Part shown: positions 1-8,568 of the stretch, piece by piece
Numbering within the stretch: the first letter of the stretch is position 1
Layout: the number at the start of each line of letters is the position of its first letter
DNA from: Acidobacteriota bacterium
Lineage (GTDB): Bacteria; Acidobacteriota; Blastocatellia; Pyrinomonadales; Pyrinomonadaceae
Length of the DNA: 64,000 nucleotides
Reading direction: 5' to 3'
NCBI GenBank assembly: GCA_019239425.1
Contig: JAFAZX010000046.1
Location: 60,499-124,498, forward strand
Translations under genes and position numbers: made by a program
The notes under the pieces: model-generated
What the model was told of the DNA's origin: nothing
The model's database searches: none
Seen by the model: the letters and a program-made list of their open reading frames with translations, nothing else

Positions 1-2585
1 CGCCCGTCGGGCGACCAGGCAAAGGTCTGCGCGAAGGCCAGCGCGCCGGGCGGCGCGTCGAAGGTGCGCGCCGGCTCGCCGCCGGAGGCTGGGAAGACGA
101 CCATCTGCTGGGACGCGTTCGCGTCACTCGCGCCCAGCTCCCAGGCGAGGAAGCGTTCGCCGTCCGGCGAGATGCAGTTGCCGAAGACCTCCTCCCGCAG
201 CTTCGACGGCTCGCCGCCGTCCATCGAGACCCTCATCAGCACGTTCTTACCCCCCGAGGCCGGGTCAACCAGCGTGTAGTAGACCCACTGCGAGTCGCGC
301 GAGACCTGCGGGAAGACCTGCTGGCCCACGTTGCGCACCAGCTCCTTCGTGCCGCCCCCGTCGGCGTTCATGCGGTAGAGACTGTTGACCCCGTCGCGGA
401 CGGACTGGAAGACGACGTAGCGGCCGTCCGAAGAGGCCGCGGGCATGTAGTCGGTCTCGGGGCTGAAAGTCAGTTGCCGGTTGCCCGACCCGTCGGCGTT
501 CACCACCCAGAGGTCCTGGTTGCCGCTCGCGCGGGAGACGTAGATGATGCGGCCGTCCGGCGTCCAGGTGAGCTGGCTGATGGGGGCGGTGCTGTTCGTA
601 ATCTGAGCGGCGCGCGGGGGGTCGGCGGCGGGCACGACCCAGACGTTCGAGAAGCCCGTGTCCTGTGTCGTGAGCAGCGTGCGCGAGTCGGCCGTCAGGC
701 TCACCGACCGGTAGCCGTTCGGGTCGTTAGTTATCTGGTAGGGTGTGCCGCCGGGGTAGGAAACATACCAGAGCTGGTCGCGCATGCTGGACGGCGAGGG
801 GCGGGGCACGCCCACGACGATGAGGCCCCTGCCGTCCGGCACCCAGACGAGGAAGAAGTTACTGCTGCCGCCGCGCCAGCGCACCGGGGAAATCTCTTTT
901 GTCGTCCGGGCCGACACGTCTGCCGCCTCCACGGTCAGGTATACGCCTTCGTCGTCCTTGGACGCGGCTATGTAGGCGATCAGCTTTCCGTCGGGCGACC
1001 AGGCGGGCGCGCCGAGCACGACGAATCGCCCGGAGGTCGCGGGCTGGTTGACGAGCACCTGCTCGCCGCCGCCGTCCGCGTCCGCGAGGACGAGGCTGGT
1101 GCCCTCCGGCGCGCCGCGCACGAAGGCCAGCGAGCGGCCGTCGGGCGAGAAGGTGACGGCGGTGTCCACGTTGAAGGTGAGCTTCTGCGGCTCGCCGCCG
1201 ATGACGGGGACGCGGTAGAGCGTCCTGTAGGGCGACGCGCCCGCGCCCGTAACGTAATAGAGGCTGCCGGAGTCCGGCGCGAAGGTCACGCCCGCGTAAT
1301 TAACCTCGGCGGGCGGCACGACCTCGCGCTCGCCGGCCGCCGAAGTCTGCCGCAGCCGCAGACTCATCTTGCCGCCCTCCGACGCCACGCGCGCGATGAG
1401 TTTCCCGTCCGGCGAGATGGCGTTGAGGGCCGTCCCGCCGCCCACCGAAAGCTTCGTGAACTTCATGCTCTGGAGTGGGCCGACGGGCGCGGCTGAGCCG
1501 GTCGGCCCACTCCCGAAAAACTTGTAGAGTCCGAAGCCGAGGCCCGCGAGCACGACGACGGCTGCCAGGGCGAGCGCCGCGAGCCTGCTCCTCTCGAACT
1601 GCCCCGTGCCCTGCTCGGCGCTCGGAACCGTCGAGGCGGCGGTCGCCGCGGTCGTGCTCGCGGCCTGCTGCGGCGGCGCGTCCGAGAGGTGCGCGGATGA
1701 GCGCTCGAGCTCCGCGTCCGCGTCGAGCCGCTGGCGCAGGCGGCGCAGGTCTGTGAGCATCTCGCGCGCCGTCTGGTAACGCTCCTCCTTCTCCTTTGTC
1801 AGAGCCTTCGTCACGACCCATTCGAGCGCCTCGGGCACGTCGGGCGCGAGCGCGCGAAGCGGCGCGGGCTCGCGGCCCACGACGGCGAGGAGGGTGTCGG
1901 TCGTCGTCGCCCCGGTGAAGGGCGGACGCCCCGCCGTCAGTTCGTAGAGGACGACGCCCAGAGACCAGATGTCCGTCCGCGCGTCGGTCTCAAGCCCGCG
2001 CGCCTGCTCCGGCGACATGTAGGGCACGGTGCCCATCACCACGCCCGGGTCGGTGTTGACGAGCGAGCGCGTGGCCGCCTCCACGTCCACCTCGGCCGGC
2101 TCGTGCTCGGCCAGCTTGGTAAGGCCGAAGTCTAAAACTTTCACGTAGCCGTCGCGCCTCACCATCACGTTCTCGGGCTTGATGTCGCGGTGGACTATCC
2201 CCCCTGCGTGGGCGGCGGCGAGCGCGGCCGCGACCTGCACGCCGACGTCGAGCACCTCGCCTAAGCCGAGCCTTCGCGCGGCGTGCTCGCGCAGGGTCAC
2301 GCCGTCGACGAACTCCGTGGCGAAGAAGCGGCGGCCGTCGTCCGTGCGGCCGATCTCGTGGATGGTGATGATGTTCGGGTGGTTGAGGGCCGAGGCGGCG
2401 CGCGCCTCCCGCTCGAAGCGGGACATGCGGCGCGGGTCGGAGGCGACTTCGGCGGGCAGGAACTTGAGCGCGACGGGGCGGCCGAGTTCCGCGTCGTGCG
2501 CGAGGTAGACCTCGCCCATGCCGCCCGCGCCGAGCAGTTGCCTGATCTCGTACTTGCCGACGCGCTTTCCCGCTTCGAGTGTCAT
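1..2585 (-). CDS. Serine/threonine protein kinase with C-terminal TolB/WD40-type propeller (3' end outside window)
   Basis: Membrane-anchored Hanks-type kinase. The start at 2585 gives MTLEAGKRVGKYEIRQLLG, followed by the Gly-rich loop GAGGMGEVY, the ATP lysine in VALKFL (about residue 38), the catalytic HRDIKPEN (H132, D134) and DFG (about D152). One hydrophobic segment lies near residues 332-355 (LAALALAAVVVLAGLGFGLY). After it come repeated SPDG/TPDG motifs characteristic of PD40/TolB propeller blades, continuing to the window edge, so the C-terminus is missing. Known family topology: cytosolic kinase, single membrane pass, extracytoplasmic propeller sensor. Such kinase-propeller fusions are abundant in Acidobacteriota. 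The gene reads away from the hyu operon and is separated from it by a repeat element. The ligand and target are unknown. Confidence 0.93.
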   Translation of the reverse strand, partial: MTLEAGKRVGKYEIRQLLGAGGMGEVYLAHDAELGRPVALKFLPAEVASDPRRMSRFEREARAASALNHPNIITIHEIGRTDDGRRFFATEFVDGVTLREHAARRLGLGEVLDVGVQVAAALAAAHAGGIVHRDIKPENVMVRRDGYVKVLDFGLTKLAEHEPAEVDVEAATRSLVNTDPGVVMGTVPYMSPEQARGLETDARTDIWSLGVVLYELTAGRPPFTGATTTDTLLAVVGREPAPLRALAPDVPEALEWVVTKALTKEKEERYQTAREMLTDLRRLRQRLDADAELERSSAHLSDAPPQQAASTTAATAASTVPSAEQGTGQFERSRLAALALAAVVVLAGLGFGLYKFFGSGPTGSAAPVGPLQSMKFTKLSVGGGTALNAISPDGKLIARVASEGGKMSLRLRQTSAAGEREVVPPAEVNYAGVTFAPDSGSLYYVTGAGASPYRTLYRVPVIGGEPQKLTFNVDTAVTFSPDGRSLAFVRGAPEGTSLVLADADGGGEQVLVNQPATSGRFVVLGAPAWSPDGKLIAYIAASKDDEGVYLTVEAADVSARTTKEISPVRWRGGSSNFFLVWVPDGRGLIVVGVPRPSPSSMRDQLWYVSYPGGTPYQITNDPNGYRSVSLTADSRTLLTTQDTGFSNVWVVPAADPPRAAQITNSTAPISQLTWTPDGRIIYVSRASGNQDLWVVNADGSGNRQLTFSPETDYMPAASSDGRYVVFQSVRDGVNSLYRMNADGGGTKELVRNVGQQVFPQVSRDSQWVYYTLVDPASGGKNVLMRVSMDGGEPSKLREEVFGNCISPDGERFLAWELGASDANASQQMVVFPASGGEPARTFDAPPGALAFAQTFAWSPDG

Positions 2586-2657
2586 ACGCCCTCGGCCCCG
2601 GGAGTCGGACAGGAGCGGCACATTCTAAATCGGAAGGTGTGAGAAGGGAATAGAAAA

Positions 2658-2737
2658 GCAAGGATGAAGGGTGAAGGCGGAAGGATGAAGTTCAAACCCT
2701 ATCTCCTTCATCCTTCCGCCTTCATCCTTCATCCTTT
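2658..2737. repeat. Inverted repeat of GGATGAA-type heptamers
   Basis: Left arm 2660-2690 consists of 7-bp words (GGATGAA, GGGTGAA, GGCGGAA, GGATGAA). The right arm 2704-2736 is its reverse complement with about one mismatch, separated by a 13-bp AT-richer loop. The right arm contains the stop codon and last codons (GKDEG) of hyuB. It may act as a 3' hairpin for the hyu operon, though there is no T-tract. Confidence 0.8.
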
Positions 2738-4392
2738 CCATGTCCGCCGCCGCCGGGCGTCTCGATGCGGACGCGGTCGCCGGGGTTGAGGTCGCGTGAG
2801 CCTTTGGCTTCCTGCCGCGAAGCGCGGCCGCCGCGGACGACCGAGTCGCGGCCGCGCTTTCCGTCTTCGCCGCCTTCGAGGCCGTAGGGCGCGCGCGCGC
2901 GCCGGTCTGCCAGCAGAGACATGCGCGCCGCTGCGAGCGTCTCGATCTCTCGCACCACGCCGTCCCCGCCCCTGTGTCTCCCGCGGCCGCCCGAGCCGCG
3001 GCGCAGGCGGTAGGCGCGCACGCGCAGGGGGTAAGCGTACTCCAGGGCCTCGGCCGGCGTGTTCAGGCTGTTGGTCATGTGCGTGTGGACGCCCGAGACG
3101 CCGTCCACGCGGGGCCGCGCGCCCATGCCGCCCGCGACCGTCTCGTAGTACGCGAACTCGCGCCCCGTGCGCGGGTCTGTGCCGCCGATGGTCAGGTTGT
3201 TCATGGAACCCTGGCTCGCCGCGGGGACGCGTTCGGGGAGCGCACTGGCCAAAGCTTTAAAGAGCACGTCCACGATGCGCTGCGAGGTCTCGACGTTCCC
3301 GCCCGCGACCGGCGCGGGGTGCGTGGCGTTGACGACCGTGCCGGCGGGCGCGAGGACTTCGATAGGCTCCATCAGCCCCGCCGACGCGGGCACCTCCTCC
3401 GCCCCGACCAGACAACGGAAGACGTAGGCCACGGCCGAGACGGTGATGGCCTCGACGGCGTTGACCGGCCCCGAGACCTGCGGCGCGCTCCCCTCGAAGT
3501 CTACGACCGCGCGCTCGCCCTTCACCTCGACGCGCACGCGCAGGGACACCTCCTCGTCCTTCACGCCGTCCGAGTCGAGCGCGTCCTCGGCCTCGTACAC
3601 GCCGTCGGGGATTGTGCGCAGCGTCGCGCGCATCATGCGCGCGGAGTATTCGATTAAATGGCGCGCGTACTCCGCGGCCTCCTCCCGTCCCGCCCGCGCG
3701 ACTATCTCGAGCAGCCGGGCCGCGCCCGTCTTCAAGGAACCGACCTGCGCCTCGAAGTCGGCGCGCCGCTCGCGCTCGACGCGCACGTTCGCGAACAGCA
3801 GGCGCATCAAGTCCTCGTTCACGCGCCCGCCGACGACCAGCTTCACCGGCGGAATCCTCAGCCCCTCGCCGTACACGTCCGTCGCCATCCCCATCGAACC
3901 CGGCGTCGCCCCGCCGATGTCCGCGTGGTGCGCGCGGTTCGCGACGTAGAAGAGGGGTTGGGGGTTGGGGGTTGGGGGTTGGGGTTTAGGTGTTGGGAAA
4001 TTCGCGCCGCGCCGCAAGCGTTTTGTCTTCCCCAGCACCCAGTCCCCAGCACCCAGCACCCCTCCGAAGACGCCGGAGACGAGCGTCACGTCGGGCAGGT
4101 GCGTGCCGCCCGCGAAGGGGTCGTTGAGGGCGACCACGTCGCCGGGGCCGATGCTCGTTTCTCGAAGCGCGGCGGCGACGGCCATCGGCATGCTGCCCAA
4201 ATGAACTGGCATGTGGTCGCCCTGCGCGATGACGCGGCCCGCCGAGTCGAAGACGGCGCAGGAGTAGTCGCGCCGCTCCTTGATGTTCGGCGAGTGCGCC
4301 GTGCGCCGGAGCGTCAGGCCCATCTCCTCCGCGACCGAGGTGTAGAGCGCGCGGTAGATTTCCAGCGTCGTCGGGTCGAAGCCTCTCTTCAT
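2722..4392 (-). CDS. hyuB: Hydantoinase B / N-methylhydantoinase B-type (5-oxoprolinase beta-like) subunit with in-frame repeat insertion
   Basis: About 556 residues from the start MKRGFDPTTLEIYRALYTSV. Family motifs include SPNIKERRDYSCAVFD, GDHMPVHLGSMP, NDPFAGGTHLPDVTLVS, VANRAHHADIGG and ETVAGGMGARP. HyuB partners HyuA in ATP-dependent opening of hydantoin or 5-oxoproline-type rings. The ATG overlaps the hyuA stop (ATGA), indicating translational coupling. Between DVTLVSGVFGG and LFYVANRAHH is an extra run of about 35 residues rich in P, Q and T, which the family does not have; it is the translation of the repeat at 3954-4063. The C-terminal GKDEG tail also comes from a repeat arm. Function is likely retained because the frame is open, but this is inference. 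Confidence 0.9.
   Translation of the reverse strand: MKRGFDPTTLEIYRALYTSVAEEMGLTLRRTAHSPNIKERRDYSCAVFDSAGRVIAQGDHMPVHLGSMPMAVAAALRETSIGPGDVVALNDPFAGGTHLPDVTLVSGVFGGVLGAGDWVLGKTKRLRRGANFPTPKPQPPTPNPQPLFYVANRAHHADIGGATPGSMGMATDVYGEGLRIPPVKLVVGGRVNEDLMRLLFANVRVERERRADFEAQVGSLKTGAARLLEIVARAGREEAAEYARHLIEYSARMMRATLRTIPDGVYEAEDALDSDGVKDEEVSLRVRVEVKGERAVVDFEGSAPQVSGPVNAVEAITVSAVAYVFRCLVGAEEVPASAGLMEPIEVLAPAGTVVNATHPAPVAGGNVETSQRIVDVLFKALASALPERVPAASQGSMNNLTIGGTDPRTGREFAYYETVAGGMGARPRVDGVSGVHTHMTNSLNTPAEALEYAYPLRVRAYRLRRGSGGRGRHRGGDGVVREIETLAAARMSLLADRRARAPYGLEGGEDGKRGRDSVVRGGRASRQEAKGSRDLNPGDRVRIETPGGGGHGKDEG
3954..4063. repeat. Heptamer repeat element inserted in frame inside hyuB
   Basis: The left arm 3954-3997 is GGGGTTG repeated about four times followed by GGTTTAGGTGTTGGG. 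The right arm 4029-4062 is built of CCCAGCA/CCCCAGT words, like the GGTGCTG elements elsewhere in the window. The arms pair only imperfectly. The whole element is open in the hyuB frame and encodes a Pro/Gln/Thr-rich insertion. Confidence 0.78.
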
Positions 4393-6428
4393 AATTCGAT
4401 GACGAGGTTGCCGAGCCTGTCCGTGAACGCTCGGGAGCCGGCGGGCACGAGCGTCGTCGAAGAGTATTCGGTGACGACGCACGGCGTCCTGAGTCGCGCG
4501 CCCGCGGGCAGCTCCTCGCGCCGGTAGACGTCCACGTGGCGCGCGCCCTCGTCGAAGTGCACGCGCGCGGTGCGTTGCGGCTTAACGTTCGAACTTGCGG
4601 AAGCGGAGCGGCGCGGCCTCTCGTCCTTCAGCCCTTCAACCAAGCCGGAAGAGCGCAGGCGCGCGCTCACCACCTCGATGGAAGCGGCCGTCTGCGCGTA
4701 GCCGTAGCGCGCCTCGTGCTCCTGGTGGAAGCGCTCGACCAGGCGTCGCCCGCCGTCCCAACCTATCTCAAGCTCGAACGACTGCCCCGCGTAGCGCGCC
4801 GCGATTGTCCGCTCGTGCCTCTGTCGTTCGTCACTAAAGCCTTCGCGTTTGAGCGCCGACCGCGCTTCACGCTCCATCTCGCCGAAAGCTCTCTCGACGC
4901 GCGCGGCCTGCGCCTTGGCGTCGCTTCCGACTTCGAGCATGAGCGTGCGGCTCAGGCTCTTCAACACGTCGGCGCGCAGGCAGCCCAGAGCCGACAGAGC
5001 GCCCGGCGCGCGCGGCACGAGCACGCGCGGCACGCGCAAGTGCCGCGCGAGTTCCACCGCGTGCAGCCCGCCCGCGCCCCCGAACGTGACGAGCGCGCAC
5101 CCGCGCGGGTCGAAGCCGCGCTCCACCGAGACGGCGCGCAGCGCGCGCTCCATCCCCGCGTTTACGACGCGCACGACCCCGAGCGCCGCTTCCGTCGCAG
5201 ACACCGCCCGCCCGCCCGCCGCGCTCATCGCGCGCGCGAGTTTCGATAAAGCCCCGACCGCGCGACTCTCGTCCAACTCGAACTCGCCGCCGAGCAAGTC
5301 CGCGCCGCCGAACCTTCCCAGGACTAAGTTCGCGTCCGTCACCGTCGGCAAATCCGAACGTCCGTAGCACGCAGGCCCGGGCACCGCCCCCGCAGACTCC
5401 GGCCCCACGCGGAGACTGCCGCCCGCGTCCACCCTCGCAATCGAGCCCCCGCCCGCGCCGACCGTGTGTATGTCGAGCACGGGCACGGCCACGGGCAGGC
5501 CCGCCACGCTCGCCTCGTTCGTCAACTTCAGACGCCCGCCCGCGACGAGCGCCACGTCGGTCGAGGTGCCGCCCATGTCGAACGTGATGACGTCTTCGAA
5601 GCCGGCCGCGCCCGCCGCGTGCGCCGCGCCCACGACTCCGCCCGCGGGGCCGGAGAGTATCGTCCGCACGGGCTCTTCGGCCGCGGCGCGCGCCGAGATG
5701 CTCCCGCCCGAAGACTGCATCACGCGCAAGCGTCGGCCCGCGACGTGCGCGCCGAGCCGCCCGAGGTACGTGCCCATCAGGGGTTGCAGGTAGGCGTTGA
5801 TGGCGACGGTCGAGGTTCGTTCGAACTCTCTGTACTCGGGGAGGATTCTGTGCGAGACGGAGAGCGGCACGCCTTCGAGCGCTTCGGCGAGCGCGCGCTC
5901 GATTCTCCTCTCGTGCTCGGGGTGCGTGAAGGAGAAGAGGAGGCAGACGGCGATTGACTCGGGCCGCGCGCGCTTGAGCTTTTTGACGAGAGACTCGACC
6001 TCTTCGTCGGTCAACTCTTCGACCACCGAGCCGTCGGCCGCCACGCGCTCGCGCACGCCGAAGCGCAGGGCGTCTTCGACGAGCGGCGCCGGGCGCGTCC
6101 AGTCCAGATCGTAGAGACTCCCGCGCGCCTGCCGTCCGATGACGAGCACGTCCTCGAAGCCTTCGGTCGTCACGAGTGCCGCGCGCGCGCCCTTCCTTTC
6201 CAAGAGCGCGTTCGTCCCGACGGTCGTCCCGTGCACGACCTCCAGGTCTCGCACGCGGACGCCCGCCTCCATCGCCGCGCGTCGCAGGCCCTCGGCGATG
6301 GCGCGCGAAGGGTCGTCCGGCGTCGAGGGCACTTTGAAGACGCGCGCCCGCCCGCCCGCGTGATGGACGAAGTCCGTGAACGTCCCGCCCGTGTCCACGC
6401 CGACGCGCACCCTCTCGCCCTTCTTCAT
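4389..6428 (-). CDS. hyuA: Hydantoinase A / N-methylhydantoinase A-type subunit
   Basis: 679 residues, the usual length for the family. It starts MKKGERVRVGVDTGGTFTDF, the actin-like ATP-binding motif of the hydantoinase/oxoprolinase N-domain. Further family motifs are LPEYREFERTSTVAINAYL, VMQSSGGSI, LSGPAGGVVGAAHAA, FDMGGTSTDVALV and HTVGAGGGSIA. It is the ATP-binding partner of HyuB in cyclic amide hydrolysis. Both ends overlap neighbours by ATGA (upstream secreted-protein gene at 6425, downstream hyuB at 4392), so the cluster is one tightly coupled operon with the amidase. The true substrate (hydantoin, 5-oxoproline, acetophenone-like or other) cannot be read from sequence. Confidence 0.93.
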   Translation of the reverse strand: MKKGERVRVGVDTGGTFTDFVHHAGGRARVFKVPSTPDDPSRAIAEGLRRAAMEAGVRVRDLEVVHGTTVGTNALLERKGARAALVTTEGFEDVLVIGRQARGSLYDLDWTRPAPLVEDALRFGVRERVAADGSVVEELTDEEVESLVKKLKRARPESIAVCLLFSFTHPEHERRIERALAEALEGVPLSVSHRILPEYREFERTSTVAINAYLQPLMGTYLGRLGAHVAGRRLRVMQSSGGSISARAAAEEPVRTILSGPAGGVVGAAHAAGAAGFEDVITFDMGGTSTDVALVAGGRLKLTNEASVAGLPVAVPVLDIHTVGAGGGSIARVDAGGSLRVGPESAGAVPGPACYGRSDLPTVTDANLVLGRFGGADLLGGEFELDESRAVGALSKLARAMSAAGGRAVSATEAALGVVRVVNAGMERALRAVSVERGFDPRGCALVTFGGAGGLHAVELARHLRVPRVLVPRAPGALSALGCLRADVLKSLSRTLMLEVGSDAKAQAARVERAFGEMEREARSALKREGFSDERQRHERTIAARYAGQSFELEIGWDGGRRLVERFHQEHEARYGYAQTAASIEVVSARLRSSGLVEGLKDERPRRSASASSNVKPQRTARVHFDEGARHVDVYRREELPAGARLRTPCVVTEYSSTTLVPAGSRAFTDRLGNLVIEL

Positions 6429-7075
6429 TCCTTCAACCTCACGCGCGGCCAGCGATCCGTGTCGGGCGTGCCGTCCGGGTTACCGCAGTCGTCCTGCCTC
6501 CGCGCCTCGACGACGCGGAGCAACCCGCCCGCGAAGCTGTAGCGGACGAAGAGGCCGCACGTGCCCATCGCGTCGGCCTTCGACATCAGGGACAGCTCGC
6601 GCCTCCGTTGGTTGAAGCCGGCAAGCGCGCGCACCTCCGTCTCGCCTTCGAAGCCTCTCAGTTTGAGAGAGCGCGCGCGCCGCCCGTCGTAGAGCATGAA
6701 GACCGCGCCCGGCTGGATGCCGCCGCCGTCGCACGTGACCTCGACCAGATAACGTCCGCGACCCAGCCGGTGGAATTCGAGTCCGCTGTACCTCTCCTCG
6801 TTAGGGTAAGACTCCTGATAACCCTGCTCGCACGACTCCGGCCAGCGGAGCACGTCGCGCCACAAGGCGCGGTCGGCGGGCGTCAGATTCTTCCTCACGC
6901 GCGGCGTCTGCGCCGCGGCGCACGTTGTGAAGAATAGGATTTTCAACACAGAGACACAGAGACACAGAGGCACAGCTTTGAAGTCATATCTCAACAAGCC
7001 GTGTCTCTGTGCCTCTGTGTCTCTGTGTTGAAATCGAAACACCTGACGCTCGACTGAAAACAACTTGTCCTTCAT
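6425..7075 (-). CDS. Small secreted protein of unknown function, signal region interrupted by a repeat
   Basis: Open frame of 216 residues. The ATG at 7075 has an upstream GGAAG and lies 17 nt after the amidase stop; the TGA overlaps the hyuA ATG. The N-terminus MKDKLFSVERQVFRF is followed by about 27 residues that are pure translation of the octamer repeat at 6942-7032 (RDTEAQRHG ... PLCLCVSV), then LKILFFTTCAAAQTP, which looks like the end of a signal peptide. The mature part contains VRKNLTPADRALWRDVLRW and ends VEARRQDDCGNPDGTP...; I do not recognise the family. An alternative GTG start at 6973, inside the repeat, would give a compact hydrophobic leader. Operon position suggests a role with the amidase/hydantoinase enzymes. 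Confidence 0.65.
   Translation of the reverse strand: MKDKLFSVERQVFRFQHRDTEAQRHGLLRYDFKAVPLCLCVSVLKILFFTTCAAAQTPRVRKNLTPADRALWRDVLRWPESCEQGYQESYPNEERYSGLEFHRLGRGRYLVEVTCDGGGIQPGAVFMLYDGRRARSLKLRGFEGETEVRALAGFNQRRRELSLMSKADAMGTCGLFVRYSFAGGLLRVVEARRQDDCGNPDGTPDTDRWPRVRLKE
6942..7032. repeat. Inverted repeat of CACAGAGA octamers inside the 5' part of a coding frame
   Basis: Left arm 6942-6975 holds three CACAGAGA/CACAGAGG units flanked by TTCAA. The right arm 7001-7032 is the complement with one unit fewer, and the loop is about 25 bp. The element is open in the frame of the secreted protein 6425-7075. Related copies with G-substituted units lie at 18064-18152 and 28709-28777. Confidence 0.85.
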
Positions 7076-7091
7076 CTCTCAAACTTCCGAG

Positions 7092-8486
7092 CTAAAGCGG
7101 CGGGCGCTGCCAGCCGCCGAGCGAGCGTTCGACTTCGAGGGCGGCGGCCAGCGCCACGTCTTCGCGCCAGGGGCGCGCGACGAGCTGCACGCCGAGCGGC
7201 AGACCTTCGGCGGAAGTGCCCGCGCGCACGACCGCGCCCGGCCAGCCCGTCATGTTGTAGAGCATCGTGTAGCTGAAGAAGAGCTGGTTCTCGTCGTCGA
7301 ACGTCGTCCCGTGCGGCATCGCCGCGCGCGCGCACGGCGGGCAGACGAGGAGGTCGTAGTCGCGCATGAACGAGAGCATCTGCGAGCGCCACGCGTCGAG
7401 CTGGTGGACGAGCATCGTCACCTCGCCCGCCGTCAGACTCCGCGACCCGAGCACTTCGAGCAGGCGCGTCATCAGGGGACTCGTCTCGACCGTGCCCGAC
7501 ATCATCAGGAGCATCCGCAGCCCCGCGCCCGAGTCCGCCGCGTAGAGTCCGAGCAGGAGGCCGTACGCGTCCTCGGGCACGGGCGGGCGCACCTCGACCA
7601 CTTCGGCCCCCGCGTCGGCGAGCACGCGCGCCGCGTCGCGCGCGACCCCGGCGAGGTCTTCGGTCGGCGCGACGATGCCGTTGTCCGTGTGGAGGGCGAC
7701 GCGCAGGCCCTTCAAATCGACTCCGCGCATGTCTCCGAGCGGGACGGGTGCGACCGAGGGGTCTTGCCAGTCCGGGCCGCAGAGGACGGGGAGCGCGAGG
7801 GCGAGGTCTTCGACGCGGCGCGCGAGCGGGCCGATCTGCCAGATGGAGTCGAGCAGGCCGCCCATCGGCGGGAAGTGTCCCGTGCGCGGCGTGCGCCCCG
7901 AAGTAGGCTTCAGCCCTGCGATGCCGCAGAAGTGCGCGGGCACGCGGATGCTCCCGCCCGCGTCGCTGCCCAGCCCCAGCGGCGACATGCCCGAGGCGAC
8001 GGCCGCGCCCTCGCCGCCGCTGCTGCCGCCCGGCGTGCGCGAGAGGTCGTAAGGGTTGTGCGTGCGGCCGTAGACGAGATTGTCGCTCTCGAAGGCGAGC
8101 GAGATTTCGGGGACGTTGGTCTTGCCGAGGACGACGGCGCCCGCCGCCTTGAGGCGCGCGACGCCGGCCGCGTCCCGCTCGGGGACGTAAGCCGCGCGCC
8201 CCTGTGTGCCGCCCGCCGAGACTATCCCTTCCGTCTCGAACGCGTCCTTGATGGTGACGGGGACGCCGTGCAGAGGCCCCCACTCCTCTCCGCGCGCACG
8301 CGCCTCGTCGGCCTCGCGCGCGCGCCGGCGGGCGGCGTCGGCCGTCACCTGCACGAACGCGTTGAGCTTCGGGTTCGCCTCCTCGATGCGCGCGAGGTAG
8401 GCCCCGACGACCTCCGCCGAAGAGACCTCGCCGTCCTTAATCGCCCGCGCCAATTCCGACGCCGAAGCGTAGATGATCTCGTCCAT
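7092..8486 (-). CDS. Amidase (amidase signature family)
   Basis: 464 residues, typical of amidase-signature enzymes. The Ser-cisSer-Lys triad is visible: Lys80 in VTIKDAF, the Gly/Ser-rich loop TPGGSSGGEGAAVASG, and the nucleophile segment GSDAGGSIRVPAHFCG. It hydrolyses an amide bond to acid plus ammonia; substrate unknown. There is no signal peptide, so it is cytosolic. It is the first gene of the amidase - secreted protein - hyuA - hyuB operon, which fits stepwise breakdown of a cyclic amide followed by a linear amide. An upstream repeat (8504-8568) separates it from a DinB gene. Confidence 0.93.
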   Translation of the reverse strand: MDEIIYASASELARAIKDGEVSSAEVVGAYLARIEEANPKLNAFVQVTADAARRRAREADEARARGEEWGPLHGVPVTIKDAFETEGIVSAGGTQGRAAYVPERDAAGVARLKAAGAVVLGKTNVPEISLAFESDNLVYGRTHNPYDLSRTPGGSSGGEGAAVASGMSPLGLGSDAGGSIRVPAHFCGIAGLKPTSGRTPRTGHFPPMGGLLDSIWQIGPLARRVEDLALALPVLCGPDWQDPSVAPVPLGDMRGVDLKGLRVALHTDNGIVAPTEDLAGVARDAARVLADAGAEVVEVRPPVPEDAYGLLLGLYAADSGAGLRMLLMMSGTVETSPLMTRLLEVLGSRSLTAGEVTMLVHQLDAWRSQMLSFMRDYDLLVCPPCARAAMPHGTTFDDENQLFFSYTMLYNMTGWPGAVVRAGTSAEGLPLGVQLVARPWREDVALAAALEVERSLGGWQRPPL

Positions 8487-8503
8487 AGCTCACTCCGTTC
8501 GCG

Positions 8504-8568
8504 CGTGAACCGTTAACCGTAAACCGTGACAGGAAGAAAGCTGTTTTTATCTCGTCACGGTTCACGGC
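8504..8568. repeat. Inverted repeat of CCGTGAA-type heptamers
   Basis: Left arm CCGTTAA/CCGTAAA/CCGTGAC words at 8504-8530; right arm 8554-8567 is the complement of the inner part with one mismatch. The right arm contains the TGA stop of the DinB gene 8562-9008. Confidence 0.65.
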
